The position numbers were made by a program, and so were the translations under genes. Source: Flavobacterium sp. LHD-80 (lineage in GTDB: Bacteria > Bacteroidota > Bacteroidia > Flavobacteriales > Flavobacteriaceae). From it: DNA of 64,000 nt. Of the stretch, positions 55,101-63,283 are shown piece by piece. The stretch lies in the NCBI RefSeq assembly GCF_030929605.1, contig NZ_JAVFVS010000002.1, positions 310,001 to 374,000 on the forward strand, given 5' to 3'. How positions within the stretch are numbered: position 1 is the stretch's first letter; every line of letters begins with the position of its first letter. The notes beneath the pieces were generated by a model. The model made no database searches and was not told the origin of the DNA. It saw nothing but the letters and a program-made list of their open reading frames with translations.

Positions 55101-58100
55101 AAACGTATTTTTGTTGGATTAATTCATGCCAATCAGAAAGTCTATGAAGGCGGTAGCGATTATCTGGAAACGAATACTTTTAATACGTATGATGCTAACG
55201 GAAACATTATTCAATACGAAGATTTAGGCAACGGTGCCGCGGCTGATAAAGTAACCGCAAAAATCAGTTATTACGAAAGTACAACGCCTTATTATGGTGG
55301 TATTCCAAAACAGTTGGAAGTATTTACAGCCGATGGCCTTCGCCGTAAAAGAGCGACAACCATCAATACGACAACTGCCGAAGTGACGCAGATTAAAAAT
55401 TACGCTTCAGCAGATAAAATTGCAGTGACTGATATTGAATATGATGGATACGGAAACTTGCAGAAAATTACAGGTCCTTCAAATCACAAAGACCAGCGTA
55501 TGACTTTAGAATATGTATACGATGCAGAAAATCATCAGTACATGACGGAGATTAAAGATGCTTTTGGTTATCAAAACAAAATGGAATACAATTACCGTTT
55601 TGGAGTACCAGTTAAAACAACAGACCGTAACGATCAAAGTACAGATTATACTTTGGATGCAAAAGGCCGTATTGCAACAATTCGTGCACCTTATGAAATT
55701 GCTTCGGGTAAGTCCTATACGATTGCTTATGAATATTTTCCCGATGCGAAAGTGCCGTATGCCAAAACCAGAAATTACGATCCAGAATTGGACAAAGACA
55801 TTGAGACTTATACCTATACAGACGGATTAGGAAGAGCTTTGCAGGTTAAAAAAACTGCCAGTTTATTTACACAAGCAGGAAGTGCCGATCAAGAAGCGCA
55901 TATTATTTCTGGAAAAGTAATTTATGATGGGTTAGGTAGAGCCATAACCAGTTATTACCCAACCACAAGTACAACTTTAGACAATAATTTCAGTACGGCA
56001 GTTTCTACTGTCGCACCAACGAAAACAGACTATGACGAGGTAAACCGCCCCATAAAAGTGACCTTGCCAGACGGAAGTTCCAATACTACAGTTTTCGCTT
56101 TGGAAAGTTATGATGGTCTTCCAGTATTAAAAACTACACAAACCGACGCATTAAACAAAACCAATACGACGTATACCGATGCTACAGGGCAAAATGTAGC
56201 CAGTATGCAAAACGATTTGACAACGAAATTTGACACCAATGCATTAGGCGAAATGGTCAAAGTTACAGATGCCATGGATCATATCACCAAAAGTACGTAC
56301 GACTGGCTCGGAAGACGCATCGAATTTACGCATCCAGATGCTGGAACAACGAAAATGGAATACGATTTGGCAGGTAACTTGACCACTCGTATTACACAAG
56401 ATATTAAAAATACAGTTCCTAATGGTGGCGCTATACAATACGTATACAATTACAACCGTTTGGAGAGTATCAAATATCCTAAAAACCCGCAGAATAACGT
56501 GCAGTATAATTATGGAAAAGCAGATGGTACACCATCTCGTCGTGGCCGATTATGGTTTGTACAAGATGCCAGCGGTGGTCAGGAATTTTTCTATGGAAAA
56601 CTAGGAGAGGTGGAAAAAGAAATTAGAACGCTTCGTATTACGCCAACAGACATTCAAACCTATATTTTGCAATACGAATACGATACTTGGAACCGTATTC
56701 AAAAAATGACTTATCCTGATGGAGAAGTGGTAGAATACACCTATAACCGCGCAGGAAACCTGCAGAGCATGCAGGGTAAAAAAGAAAGCCATACCTACGA
56801 TTATATTAAACAATTGAGTTATGACGAATTTGAACAGCGCAAGTATTTGAAATACGGTAATAATACAGAAACCAATTATACCTACGATCCTGTCATGAGG
56901 AGATTGCAGCAGCTGCAGGTAAAAAGCGGTTCAAGGCAGGTTATGAATAATGCCTACGGTTATGATTTGGTCGGAAATGTATTGAGCATAAAAAATACGG
57001 CGCCAATCGTTAATAATGCTTTAGGAGGAACTTCGGCTCACGAATATCAGTACGATGATTTCTACAGATTAAAATCGGCAAAAGCGGCGTATCAAGGCGA
57101 GTTTACAAAGGCGAGTTATGAGCTGAATATGAGCTATAACAAAATGCATAATATTACCAAAAAAGACTTGGTGCATATTGTAAATAATGAGCAGAAAGGC
57201 TATGTTTTAGATTATAATTACGACAACGAACTGCACCCTAACGCACCGAACAAAATTGCAGAAGCAGGAAAAGTACAGCCAAGAGAATATGTGTATGATG
57301 GAAACGGAAACCCAACAAGTTATACCGAAGAAAAGAATTTCAGAAAAATGACTTGGGACGAAGAAAATCGTTTAATGGGAATTAACGATAACGGAAGAGT
57401 TCACCAATATACTTATGATGCAGGAGGAGAAAGAGTAATAAAAAGTTCAGGCGATTCGCAGAATGTAGCCATAAACGGTGAAACAGCAGCAACCATTGTT
57501 CATACAGATGATTACACAGGTAATGTTTCGCCATATTTTGTAATAAGCAAAGGGAAATTTACCAAGCACTATTTCGAAGGAGCAGGACGTATTGTGAGTA
57601 AACTAGGGAACGGAGCTTTTGCACAGCCTTTAAAACTAACAGCAGGAGGAGTAAATTACGGCAAGCTTACAGCAGAACAGCAAAAAGCATTAGATACTTA
57701 TGTGAGGAGTCTAGGATTGCCTCCCGGACCTCCAACACAACAAGGTATTTACGCCACGCCAGAATTTACAGGTGATCCTTATCCTAGTGAAGTTTTAAAA
57801 CCGGTTGAAGAAAACCAAGAACCGCCAGCAGGCTGGCCAAGAAATCCAGTTTTCAATGCACCGGGCGATGTTCCTGGCCCGCCAGTACAATTTGGCCCGC
57901 CTATAGAACCAGAAACCGTAAAATCTGGTGAAGGTTTTACCGGAACAGGAATGCCAGAAAATGATATTTTCTATTTTCACCCGGATCATTTAGGGAGTAC
58001 TTCGTATATTACCACCAAAAACGGAAGCATTAGCCAGCATGTTGAATATATTGCTTTTGGGGAGGTTTTGTTTGAGGAGCATAGTTCTACTTTTTCAAGT

Positions 58101-58964
58101 CCTTACTTGTTTAATGGGAAGGAATTAGACAGGGAGACGAATTTGAGTTATTATGGGGCTAGGTATTATGACGCGAAGACTAGTTTGTGGTTGAGTGGAG
58201 ACCCATTAGCTGAAAAATATCCTAATGTAGGTGCATACGTTTATTGTTTGAATAATCCGATTGTTTTTGTTGATCCCGATGGAAAAGATCCTATCACAGG
58301 TATAATAGACGCTGTATCGAGTTTTGCATTAGATGTAGGTATGGATTACTTTGGAGGTATGTTAATTGAAGGTAAGTCATCTCAAGAAGCATATAATGAT
58401 ATCGGGTGGGCTTCTGCTACATGGGGGGCAGTTGGATCATATGCGATTTCATCTGTTACTCCAACTGGAACAGCTACCGCTATTAAAATCCAAAAATTTG
58501 CTAAATCAAGAGCAGGTAAGATGATAATAGGTACAGTAACTAAAATGACTACTAAAATTATTGATAATTACAGTAAAGGTAAATATGACACAGATGGGCA
58601 TTTTGATATGGATAAATTAATGGAAGGTGAAGATGGGTTAATGAATATATTTTTAGAGTCATCAATTGAAACTTTAGTTGAACAAGGGTTTGGCAATAAA
58701 GCAGAAGAAATGCTAGGCAGTTTGAAGATTGAAAATAAGGCTTTAATACGTAAAGTAAATAAAATGCTAAATAAAGTTGAAAATGGCGAATCCCCTACCA
58801 GAATTAAAAATTATTTTAAAAAGGTAAAAGAACAAGGAAACAAAGCATTAAAAGGTACAAATAACCTTTTACGACAAAAGACAAAAGATGCTGTTCAAAA
58901 AGGAGCCATTTCAAAAAAAGCAAATCAATATAGAAAAGATAAACAAAAAGAAAATGATAAATAA
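49140..58964 (+). CDS. Giant SpvB/TcaC-RHS polymorphic toxin
   Basis: 3274 residues. A signal-like amino terminus (about 1-20) is followed by a beta-rich region, an SpvB N-terminal domain (about 430-700; S-N-G-R-G-T-M-S-T-G, N-G-R-G-G-M-Q-P), several FG-GAP/VCBS calcium-type repeats (D-L-D-G-D-G-L-P-D near 810; D-I-N-G-D-G-L-A-D near 1725; D-I-D-G-D-G-N-L-D near 1810), a TcdB-type middle, some 20 YD/RHS repeats (about 2090-2790) and the RHS core (about 2940-3045) ending Y-V-Y-C-L-N-N-P...D-P-D-G-K. After the core a unique tip of about 225 residues begins with hydrophobic helices and ends K-K-A-N-Q-Y-R-K-D. This is the BC-cocoon half of a Tc-like toxin. No TcA gene is present. The tip is the probable effector; its activity is unknown. 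Confidence 0.93.
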   Translation: MKNRIIVLVFLIGAFLFAANISEYKIAFLFSENTVEEKGVLVSDSTVIQKNENKTTKLFAADIKEGIIGVDNPEDIDDAYDNVFHLKVDELPAQNENAYLEYELFGYDQAASISRSLNNQPSIGGQFLSYNKAWTSQSELLSEKSLRKGDNVLLFTAPEGTANGYKIKNVRIVYKNGNQNSNFTLLKAADKLYIKGTNFPSQLKKMTIAGISVDVTQPEFELVLDAEKIGESVSVLKETASGVILNEEIKVKQFSNVESFRPIESAKERVSKIINFETANALEYKDFLAVFPAGALKNNVKVSVSGLRKIDIAPLNSAMVNVTAVNAGFRLLPHGTIFEKAVTLSLPYDKKTIPEGYTEKDINVFYFDENKRLWQEVTKDSLDIKQGIIKAKTTHFTDFIAGIIKMPESPETSGYTPTSIKDLKAASPLVGIQSIAPPSANGRGTMSTGFSIVIPNGRGGMQPSFNLQYDSDGGHSWAGMGWDISAPAVSIETRWGAPRYDAVNETESYAVAGEALIPNSHRAEWIARTADKQFYPRREGAFQQIIRKGSSPKNYYWVVKDKSGVASYYGGTQSGLAVNSVLQDANGNIGHWALCLQVDLKGNTVEYEYDKRDGELYLKKVYYTGSGSQKGNYSVTFVKNSDLGEANRTDVQVSARLGFKQLNNQLLRKIEVRYKNDLVRSYELKFKEGAFKKTLLESISENDSESKLFYTNKLDYFDDVRDTSGKYSPFGAEQVWNVPNDNLKNSSIPVFSDALFSGKHSLVSSSEGATNGVSYRLGIGLATNAGSLKGFTVGGHGGNSWGSSDTAVSLEDLDGDGLPDKVFKNKNGVYYRKNLAGSGQLGFGELQEINISDVGFSKSTSFNWGVDLNLKYGNIGYDQQRSTNKTKAYFMDFNGDGLVDFVKNGQVYYNRLENGVPTFRSSSTGTPSPVFGGGDITIPGFTTISADEIEKQNPLHDVVRMWEAPVKGIVSVSHQYQLIEDTTPDGIKARAAYVNNAGNDKADGVHLYFQKGNQLLWNEAIGPKDYAIRTKQNIGIAVERGERLYFRVSSVKDGNFDAVNWNPVVTYSQVKHFDRGLSGNVMESDFIIPATLKDVNGYSLASYNANADFFSSSVAGKTVAAAGNVVLKGILNKPVTSDHIKLVITKTYLEQTNPAVVVFEKTFLANEVASFNLASVNLPAFEAETQISLALQTETNINWQTISFAPTVTVPAYAGGVAEEVPMDVSHTLYNKREGNYNIPGITSTVSGKVKLSILPQDLVLATPFQYPGNINNYNGDVIISAKQNNVLLARNRYRITAGAMVLANNTFDDAVNYPDAVLGTPIQLEMTVSNAQSMTIIKNYPKANALNVQVQIIDFKDVADLTDDIVLNTTTDDFVIYSLLNADERTFGLYHRQWGGFMINGNLASNTIDQNQLKQSDAYNTEPDLNNTDPDNYDGKGYEIADSYFVSLNPSYSKYKWEGLEEGIYIKGQTIGTSRLGEDDIADYTDFTLPNLQGGSTSALDMISESKSKSISGGVSAGGSASFGYSKSIDGDSYMTQTMSDFNGDRFPDYIRGGNIQLTAPVGKVSDQIVNIGDNFSHSRTSSEGPNFGGSYSHGAPSNSMSVTVAKSKVKGDSAKETASKEAEKGGNSISVSASQGKGEDRSVLIHSDINGDGLPDKITESGDVFLNTGYGFLPAEKWNLASINKGNSTDWSAGLGFSIKQGSISGGANYARSQSDSDESFMDINGDGLADKIRYVGSTMLVSLNLGNSFDMPVVYPRFPEMSQNKGVSYGLNANVSIDIIAWLLRITPTIGGSKGWSTNRSEGTFMDIDGDGNLDYVVSKDDGHLTAQLSNIKRTNKLKSVKNGAGNSYTVDYELLKPSYENPSAKWVLQTVDVFDGHTGDGIDHSIAKFRYEDGYQDRREREFYGFGKVTQEQIDAADNSVFMTTVQEFYNQDYFRKNLLKYSYTLDKNGKMRQESENEYSFIDVATQASVPISELNLPSCDAKRIFVGLIHANQKVYEGGSDYLETNTFNTYDANGNIIQYEDLGNGAAADKVTAKISYYESTTPYYGGIPKQLEVFTADGLRRKRATTINTTTAEVTQIKNYASADKIAVTDIEYDGYGNLQKITGPSNHKDQRMTLEYVYDAENHQYMTEIKDAFGYQNKMEYNYRFGVPVKTTDRNDQSTDYTLDAKGRIATIRAPYEIASGKSYTIAYEYFPDAKVPYAKTRNYDPELDKDIETYTYTDGLGRALQVKKTASLFTQAGSADQEAHIISGKVIYDGLGRAITSYYPTTSTTLDNNFSTAVSTVAPTKTDYDEVNRPIKVTLPDGSSNTTVFALESYDGLPVLKTTQTDALNKTNTTYTDATGQNVASMQNDLTTKFDTNALGEMVKVTDAMDHITKSTYDWLGRRIEFTHPDAGTTKMEYDLAGNLTTRITQDIKNTVPNGGAIQYVYNYNRLESIKYPKNPQNNVQYNYGKADGTPSRRGRLWFVQDASGGQEFFYGKLGEVEKEIRTLRITPTDIQTYILQYEYDTWNRIQKMTYPDGEVVEYTYNRAGNLQSMQGKKESHTYDYIKQLSYDEFEQRKYLKYGNNTETNYTYDPVMRRLQQLQVKSGSRQVMNNAYGYDLVGNVLSIKNTAPIVNNALGGTSAHEYQYDDFYRLKSAKAAYQGEFTKASYELNMSYNKMHNITKKDLVHIVNNEQKGYVLDYNYDNELHPNAPNKIAEAGKVQPREYVYDGNGNPTSYTEEKNFRKMTWDEENRLMGINDNGRVHQYTYDAGGERVIKSSGDSQNVAINGETAATIVHTDDYTGNVSPYFVISKGKFTKHYFEGAGRIVSKLGNGAFAQPLKLTAGGVNYGKLTAEQQKALDTYVRSLGLPPGPPTQQGIYATPEFTGDPYPSEVLKPVEENQEPPAGWPRNPVFNAPGDVPGPPVQFGPPIEPETVKSGEGFTGTGMPENDIFYFHPDHLGSTSYITTKNGSISQHVEYIAFGEVLFEEHSSTFSSPYLFNGKELDRETNLSYYGARYYDAKTSLWLSGDPLAEKYPNVGAYVYCLNNPIVFVDPDGKDPITGIIDAVSSFALDVGMDYFGGMLIEGKSSQEAYNDIGWASATWGAVGSYAISSVTPTGTATAIKIQKFAKSRAGKMIIGTVTKMTTKIIDNYSKGKYDTDGHFDMDKLMEGEDGLMNIFLESSIETLVEQGFGNKAEEMLGSLKIENKALIRKVNKMLNKVENGESPTRIKNYFKKVKEQGNKALKGTNNLLRQKTKDAVQKGAISKKANQYRKDKQKENDK

Positions 58965-59466
58965 AATTTTAAAGAGTAAATGGATTTATTTTTTACTGCT
59001 AATAGGTATAGTATTATATCTACGAGACAATCAATTAATATTAAACCCTCCTAAATATATTTTTTGGATATTATTCTCATTATCCTTTATTATATTATCT
59101 GTATTAGAGATTAAAGATAAAATTAAAATAACAAAAAGCATTTGGGACTATTTTTTCGTAATGATAACGGTTTCTTTTTTTTCCATTTATATCGCTTTAA
59201 TTTTAAAAATTCCAATCAATGAATATATAATATTTAAAAGCCAGAATGAAATTTTTGAAAAAAAATGTAAAATATCAAATTATATTTCTGGTCGATCAGA
59301 TAGATTACTTTTTTATTTTGATGATAAAGTTTATAGTGTAGGATTTCAAAATCATAAACATTTGGAGAGAAAAAATATTATTGATAATTATTTATTAAGA
59401 GTAGAATACAAAAGATCTATTTTTAATACTTATGTAGTACAGGAATATGAGTTAATTAAAAAATAG
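58954..59466 (+). CDS. Candidate immunity protein for the main RHS tip (membrane)
   Basis: 170 residues from the ATG at 58954, overlapping the RHS stop by 11 bases; a frame extension to 58888 would add only tip sequence in another frame and is rejected. Three to four hydrophobic helices fill residues 9-110 (I-Y-F-L-L-L-I-G-I-V-L-Y; I-F-W-I-L-F-S-L-S-F-I-I-L), then a soluble end. A membrane protein directly coupled to a polymorphic toxin tip is the normal place for immunity. No homologous family recognised. AT content is very high here, as in all the tip/immunity modules. Confidence 0.75.
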   Translation: MINKILKSKWIYFLLLIGIVLYLRDNQLILNPPKYIFWILFSLSFIILSVLEIKDKIKITKSIWDYFFVMITVSFFSIYIALILKIPINEYIIFKSQNEIFEKKCKISNYISGRSDRLLFYFDDKVYSVGFQNHKHLERKNIIDNYLLRVEYKRSIFNTYVVQEYELIKK

Positions 59467-59514
59467 AATATAGAGAAGACATTAAATTATTAATAACACA
59501 AAAAACAAATCTAA

Positions 59515-60231
59515 ATGAAAAATTTTATTCTTTATTTTTTCTTCTTTTTTGCACTTCAGATTAATTCTCAATCTTTTGAAGGCAAGCTTGAATACGTTGT
59601 AAATACTACTACTTTAGGTGATACTTTAATAAATGGGATAAGTAAGAATAATTTAATTGAGAATTTGAAAAAACAAGGTGAGATACCAGTTGATACAATA
59701 ACTTATATGTTTACAAGTAAAGGTAACTTTCTTAATATTTATAAATATAAGGACATAGAGATTATAAATACATATTTACAAAAGAATAATTTGCTTTATC
59801 GATTTGTAGACAATTCAAGTATTGTCTCTGCTGTAGATGTTTCAATAGATTTGGAAGAAATACTGGGAAATGAACCTATTATTACAAAAAAAGAGAAAAA
59901 AGAAATGGTAGGAGAGATTAATTGCTCTATAGTTGAAGTGGTATGGAAAACAGGGGTTTATCGATATTATTATGCTGAGGGACTTTTGAGTGTAAATCCA
60001 GATCTTTTTAAAAATTATAAATATGATCAATTTTATGAATTTCTTAAAATTTCTCACTCATTACCAATAAAACTTGAGAAACTGGTATATAATTTTTATA
60101 AGTCAGTATATGACTTAAAAGCATATAATAATGAGCATATTGATGAAGAATTGTTTGTTTTGCCAAAAATGAAGGAAAATAAAGAGCTGGGTAGCATGCA
60201 ATCAAATAAAAAGATTTTTATAATTAAATAG
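59515..60231 (+). CDS. Secreted protein of unknown function in RHS locus
   Basis: 238 residues with a signal peptide (F-F-F-F-F-A-L-Q-I-N-S-Q, cleavage near 18). The mature start S-F-E-G-K-L-E-Y-V-V-N-T and later D-T-I-T-Y-M-F-T-S-K-G...Y-R-Y-Y-Y-A-E-G-L resemble the beta-rich DUF4412-like proteins of flavobacteria that bind or shield at the periplasmic face. It is 48 bases after the first immunity candidate and just before the terminator ahead of the second tip, so it belongs to the first toxin module. It may be a second immunity or an accessory gene. Confidence 0.7.
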   Translation: MKNFILYFFFFFALQINSQSFEGKLEYVVNTTTLGDTLINGISKNNLIENLKKQGEIPVDTITYMFTSKGNFLNIYKYKDIEIINTYLQKNNLLYRFVDNSSIVSAVDVSIDLEEILGNEPIITKKEKKEMVGEINCSIVEVVWKTGVYRYYYAEGLLSVNPDLFKNYKYDQFYEFLKISHSLPIKLEKLVYNFYKSVYDLKAYNNEHIDEELFVLPKMKENKELGSMQSNKKIFIIK

Positions 60232-60307
60232 TTAATAATTTACTGATTCTGAGTTAATGGTATGAGTTTCTAAAATTATAACTAAAATAAAAGAGAGTCA
60301 ATAATTT

Positions 60308-60339
60308 AAAGATGAGCATTACTGCTCATCTTTTTTGTT
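60308..60339 (+). terminator. Rho-independent terminator at tip-2 boundary
   Basis: aaagatgagca pairs with tgctcatcttt around a four-base loop and ends in T residues. RHS-core homology resumes only 14 bases after the stem, so the second tip is fused to a terminator rather than to a promoter. Confidence 0.9.
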
Positions 60340-61489
60340 TCAATATTTCAATGCGCCGGGCGATGTGCCAGGACCGCCAGTACAGTTTGGTCCTCCTGTA
60401 GAACCTACAACCGTAAAAGGTGGAGAAGGATTTACAGGAACTGGAATGCCTGAAAATGATATTTTCTATTTCCACCCGGATCATTTAGGAGGTACTTCGT
60501 ATATTACAACCAAAAATGGAAGCATAAGCCAGCACGTGGAGTACATTGCTTTTGGTGAGGTTTTGTTTGAGGAGCATTCGTCTAGTTTTTCTAGCCCTTA
60601 TTTGTTTAATGGCAAGGAGTTAGATAGGGAAACGAATTTGAGCTATTATGGGGCCAGGTATTTGGATATGAAGACTAGTTTGTGGCTTAATGTTGACCCA
60701 CTCGCACTTTATAATCCTATGTTTGAGGATGAGTTTTATTTTGATGGAGATCATAATGATGGAGTTTATAACTCTGGAAATTTATCAAATTTTAATTATT
60801 GTTATCAAAATCCTATCAAATATGTTGATCCAAATGGTAAGCAAAATGTAGCAGGAGTTTTATTGGGAGCTGTAGTTGGTGGAGGAATTGAATTAGGGAC
60901 ACAATTACTTTCTGGAAAATCTCTAGATCAAGTAGACTGGGCCGATGTTGGAATTGAAAGCGCTAAGGGAGCTATGATAGGATTTAATCCCGCATTAACA
61001 GGAGTTGCAGAGACTGCTGCTATTGCTCTTAAATCTACGACTGATTATACTAATGAAAAAGGCTTTAAAACTATAGGGGGAGTTATTGGTGATAAAAAAG
61101 ATATTGGAGAAGTTGTGTATGATGCAGGAGCAGATTTTATAGGTGGTAAAATAGGTGATTTTGGTATGAAAAAAGTTGGTAAAATGGCTGAAGGTTCTGT
61201 GAAAAAAATGATAAAAGCAGAAACAAAAGCGGTTAAAGAAGTCGTTAGGGCTGAAAACAAATTTATAAAAGCAACTAAAGGAGGTACAAAATTTACTAGC
61301 GATGCCTCCAAAAGAGCTGTAAAAAGATTAGATGTTGCCAATTCAGCCGCAACCATAGCAAGAAAAAAGACCGTTAGAGCACAAATGATTAAAGGTACTA
61401 TTGATTCTCCTGTTGGAGGAGCAGCTAAAGGTGCTGCACAAAATACAATGACAGATAAAATAAAAGATTTTTTTGGTATAGGAAATTAA
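60335..61489 (+). CDS. Orphan RHS tip cassette 2 (start-less)
   Basis: Homology to the main RHS gene starts at 60347 (F-N-A-P-G-D) and covers the last core repeat to G-A-R-Y, then a second core variant (L-W-L-N-V-D-P-L-A-L-Y-N-P) leading to a different tip. Only a TTG at 60335 could serve as start, immediately after a terminator, so the cassette is probably not expressed by itself. The tip (about residues 170-384) begins with a G-rich hydrophobic linker (L-L-G-A-V-V-G-G-G-I-E-L-G-T-Q-L-L-S-G-K-S) resembling the linker of the main tip, and ends in basic helices (K-M-I-K-A-E-T-K-A-V-K-E-V-V). No enzymatic motif recognised. It is a reserve tip that could replace the main one by recombination. 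Confidence 0.85.
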   Translation: MFQYFNAPGDVPGPPVQFGPPVEPTTVKGGEGFTGTGMPENDIFYFHPDHLGGTSYITTKNGSISQHVEYIAFGEVLFEEHSSSFSSPYLFNGKELDRETNLSYYGARYLDMKTSLWLNVDPLALYNPMFEDEFYFDGDHNDGVYNSGNLSNFNYCYQNPIKYVDPNGKQNVAGVLLGAVVGGGIELGTQLLSGKSLDQVDWADVGIESAKGAMIGFNPALTGVAETAAIALKSTTDYTNEKGFKTIGGVIGDKKDIGEVVYDAGADFIGGKIGDFGMKKVGKMAEGSVKKMIKAETKAVKEVVRAENKFIKATKGGTKFTSDASKRAVKRLDVANSAATIARKKTVRAQMIKGTIDSPVGGAAKGAAQNTMTDKIKDFFGIGN

Positions 61490-61495
61490 TAAATT

Positions 61496-61903
61496 ATGAA
61501 AAAGATAAATAATTATAAGACAAGCGTTAATATGCAAAAAAAGATAGAGATTCAAAGTGTACAGAAAATGAAAAAAAGAGATTATATAAAGTTGTTTCTT
61601 ATTTTATTTGGAATAGCTTTAATTTTTGCTTTCTTTTTTAGTAAAATGGATAAAAAACGTAAAAATGAGCATAATTTGATAAAATCTGATTATAAAGTAA
61701 CGAAAGGGATAATCACAAAAAAGTTCGTTTATAAAGGAAGTACAATTAGTGTTAAATTTAAGATAGGAGATACTATTTATGAAGGTAGTGATGCCTTGGA
61801 TATTGGCAAAGACAAGAAAGTTGGAGATTCTCTATTGATTAAGTATTATCCGAAAGACCCTAATCTTTTTATTACTGAAGTAAATTCAGAATGGGAGAAT
61901 TAA
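61496..61903 (+). CDS. Candidate immunity protein for tip 2
   Basis: 135 residues; internal ATGs at 61532 and 61568 are possible starts. One membrane helix (L-F-L-I-L-F-G-I-A-L-I-F-A-F-F-F) is followed by a beta-rich domain V-T-K-G-I-I-T-K-K-F-V-Y-K-G...G-D-S-L-L-I-K-Y-Y-P-K-D-P, similar to DUF3592-type small membrane proteins. It starts six bases after the tip-2 stop, the normal tip-immunity spacing. Immunity role inferred from position; no biochemical motif. Confidence 0.75.
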   Translation: MKKINNYKTSVNMQKKIEIQSVQKMKKRDYIKLFLILFGIALIFAFFFSKMDKKRKNEHNLIKSDYKVTKGIITKKFVYKGSTISVKFKIGDTIYEGSDALDIGKDKKVGDSLLIKYYPKDPNLFITEVNSEWEN

Positions 61904-61921
61904 TGAGATGAATCGGAAACT

Positions 61922-62034
61922 CCTCGCTCCCATACGAATTCTTTCGTGTGGTGCAAAGATAATCGATAGAGAATAGCTAAAAATAGAACCTCGCAAGTTG
62001 CGAGGTTTTTTGTGCTTTATAGTTAGGCTTATTA
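61922..62034 (+). repeat. Cassette-boundary repeat A (with terminator hairpin)
   Basis: About 110 bases nearly identical to 63801-63911. It contains acgaattctttcgt, aaagataatcgata, a perfect 10-bp stem (61987-61996 with 61998-62007, aacctcgcaa/ttgcgaggtt) with T tail, and tttatagttag. It directly precedes the RHS-core homology of tip 3. Confidence 0.9.
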
Positions 62035-62038
62035 TTTT

Positions 62039-63271
62039 CCTCCAACACAACAAGGTATTTATGCCACGCTAGAATTCACAGGTGATCCTTATCCTAGTGA
62101 AGTTTTAAAACCGGTTGAAGAAAACCAAGAACCGCCAGCAGGCTGGCCAAGAAATCCAGTTTTCAATGCACCGGGCGATGTTCCTGGCCCGCCAGTACAA
62201 TTTGGCCCGCCTATAGAACCAGAAACCGTAAAATCTGGTGAAGGTTTTACCGGAACAGGAATGCCAGAAAATGATATTTTCTATTTTCACCCGGATCATT
62301 TAGGGAGTACTTCGTATATTACCACCAAAAACGGAAGCATTAGCCAGCATGTTGAATATATTGCTTTTGGAGAGGTTTTGTTTGAAGAGCATAGCTCTAC
62401 TTTTTCAAGTCCTTACTTGTTTAATGGGAAGGAATTGGATAGGGAGACGAATTTGAGTTATTATGGGGCGAGGTATTTGGATATTAGGACAAGCTTGTGG
62501 CTCAATGTTGATCCGCTGGCTTTATATAATCCTATATTTGAAGAAGAATTTTATTTTGATGGACAACATAATGGAGGGGTTTTTTATAGTGGAAATCTAA
62601 GCTCTTACATCTACTGCTATCAAAATCCAATCAAATACATTGACCCAAATGGGAAACAAACTGAAGTTACAAATAATGGAACTATTTTTAATGCTAACAA
62701 AAATACTAAGATAGATCCTTTGTTACGAGGAGTTGACAGAATAACAGAACAATCTCATATAAGAACGAATACTTCAATATATAAAAATGCATTAAATCAA
62801 AAACAGGAGAAAAATACAACACATATTTATTCTCACGGATGGTATACTGATGGAGATAAAAACTCTAAAGGATTTTCTTATTTATCAATTTTTTACGAAA
62901 AAGAACAAAAACATTTTGCTATTCGGAATACTGAAGATTTAAAAAATTGGCTTGCAAGTAATAATGTTAAAAGTGATTTTTTATCTAAAAAAGATGAAAT
63001 ATTAATACTTCACGGATGCAGAAGTGCTTACGGAGAGAATTCAATAGCAGAAACACTTTCTAAGGAAAATAAAAATACAGGTTTAATTACCGTGGGGGCT
63101 ACTGGAAATGTACTATATGATGAAAAAGGAGAATATATGGGTACAGCATCTAATGGTACTAAAAATAAAGGTTCTTGGAATGTCTATAAAAATGGTAAAG
63201 TAATTAAATCATTTCCATGGAACTGGAAGCCAAATAGTAAAGACGTAAAAAATATAATCGATAGTAAATAA
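62039..63271 (+). CDS. Orphan RHS tip cassette 3 with caspase-like cysteine-peptidase toxin domain
   Basis: Core homology begins at 62039 (P-P-T-Q-Q-G-I-Y-A-T) after a stop at 62024; the first in-frame ATG is 62261 (M-P-E-N-D), so the cassette lacks the native start. 293 bases (62078-62370) match 57768-58060 exactly. After a second core variant shared with tip 2 (L-W-L-N-V-D-P-L-A-L-Y), the tip carries T-H-I-Y-S-H-G-W and, 75 residues later, I-L-I-L-H-G-C-R-S-A-Y-G-E-N-S-I-A-E-T-L-S, then G-L-I-T-V-G-A-T-G and G-S-W-N-V-Y-K-N-G-K. The His and Cys placement at strand ends, with the later G-x-W segment, fits clan CD (CHAT, caspase or C80) peptidases and similar RHS tips. Expression would need recombination into the full gene. 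Confidence 0.85.
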   Translation, partial: PPTQQGIYATLEFTGDPYPSEVLKPVEENQEPPAGWPRNPVFNAPGDVPGPPVQFGPPIEPETVKSGEGFTGTGMPENDIFYFHPDHLGSTSYITTKNGSISQHVEYIAFGEVLFEEHSSTFSSPYLFNGKELDRETNLSYYGARYLDIRTSLWLNVDPLALYNPIFEEEFYFDGQHNGGVFYSGNLSSYIYCYQNPIKYIDPNGKQTEVTNNGTIFNANKNTKIDPLLRGVDRITEQSHIRTNTSIYKNALNQKQEKNTTHIYSHGWYTDGDKNSKGFSYLSIFYEKEQKHFAIRNTEDLKNWLASNNVKSDFLSKKDEILILHGCRSAYGENSIAETLSKENKNTGLITVGATGNVLYDEKGEYMGTASNGTKNKGSWNVYKNGKVIKSFPWNWKPNSKDVKNIIDSK

Positions 63272-63283
63272 ATTAATATTCAA

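Noticed and set aside
57795..57989. Identical minus-strand frames at 57795-57989 and 62105-62299
   Set aside because: Their identity only reflects the duplicated RHS core on the other strand.
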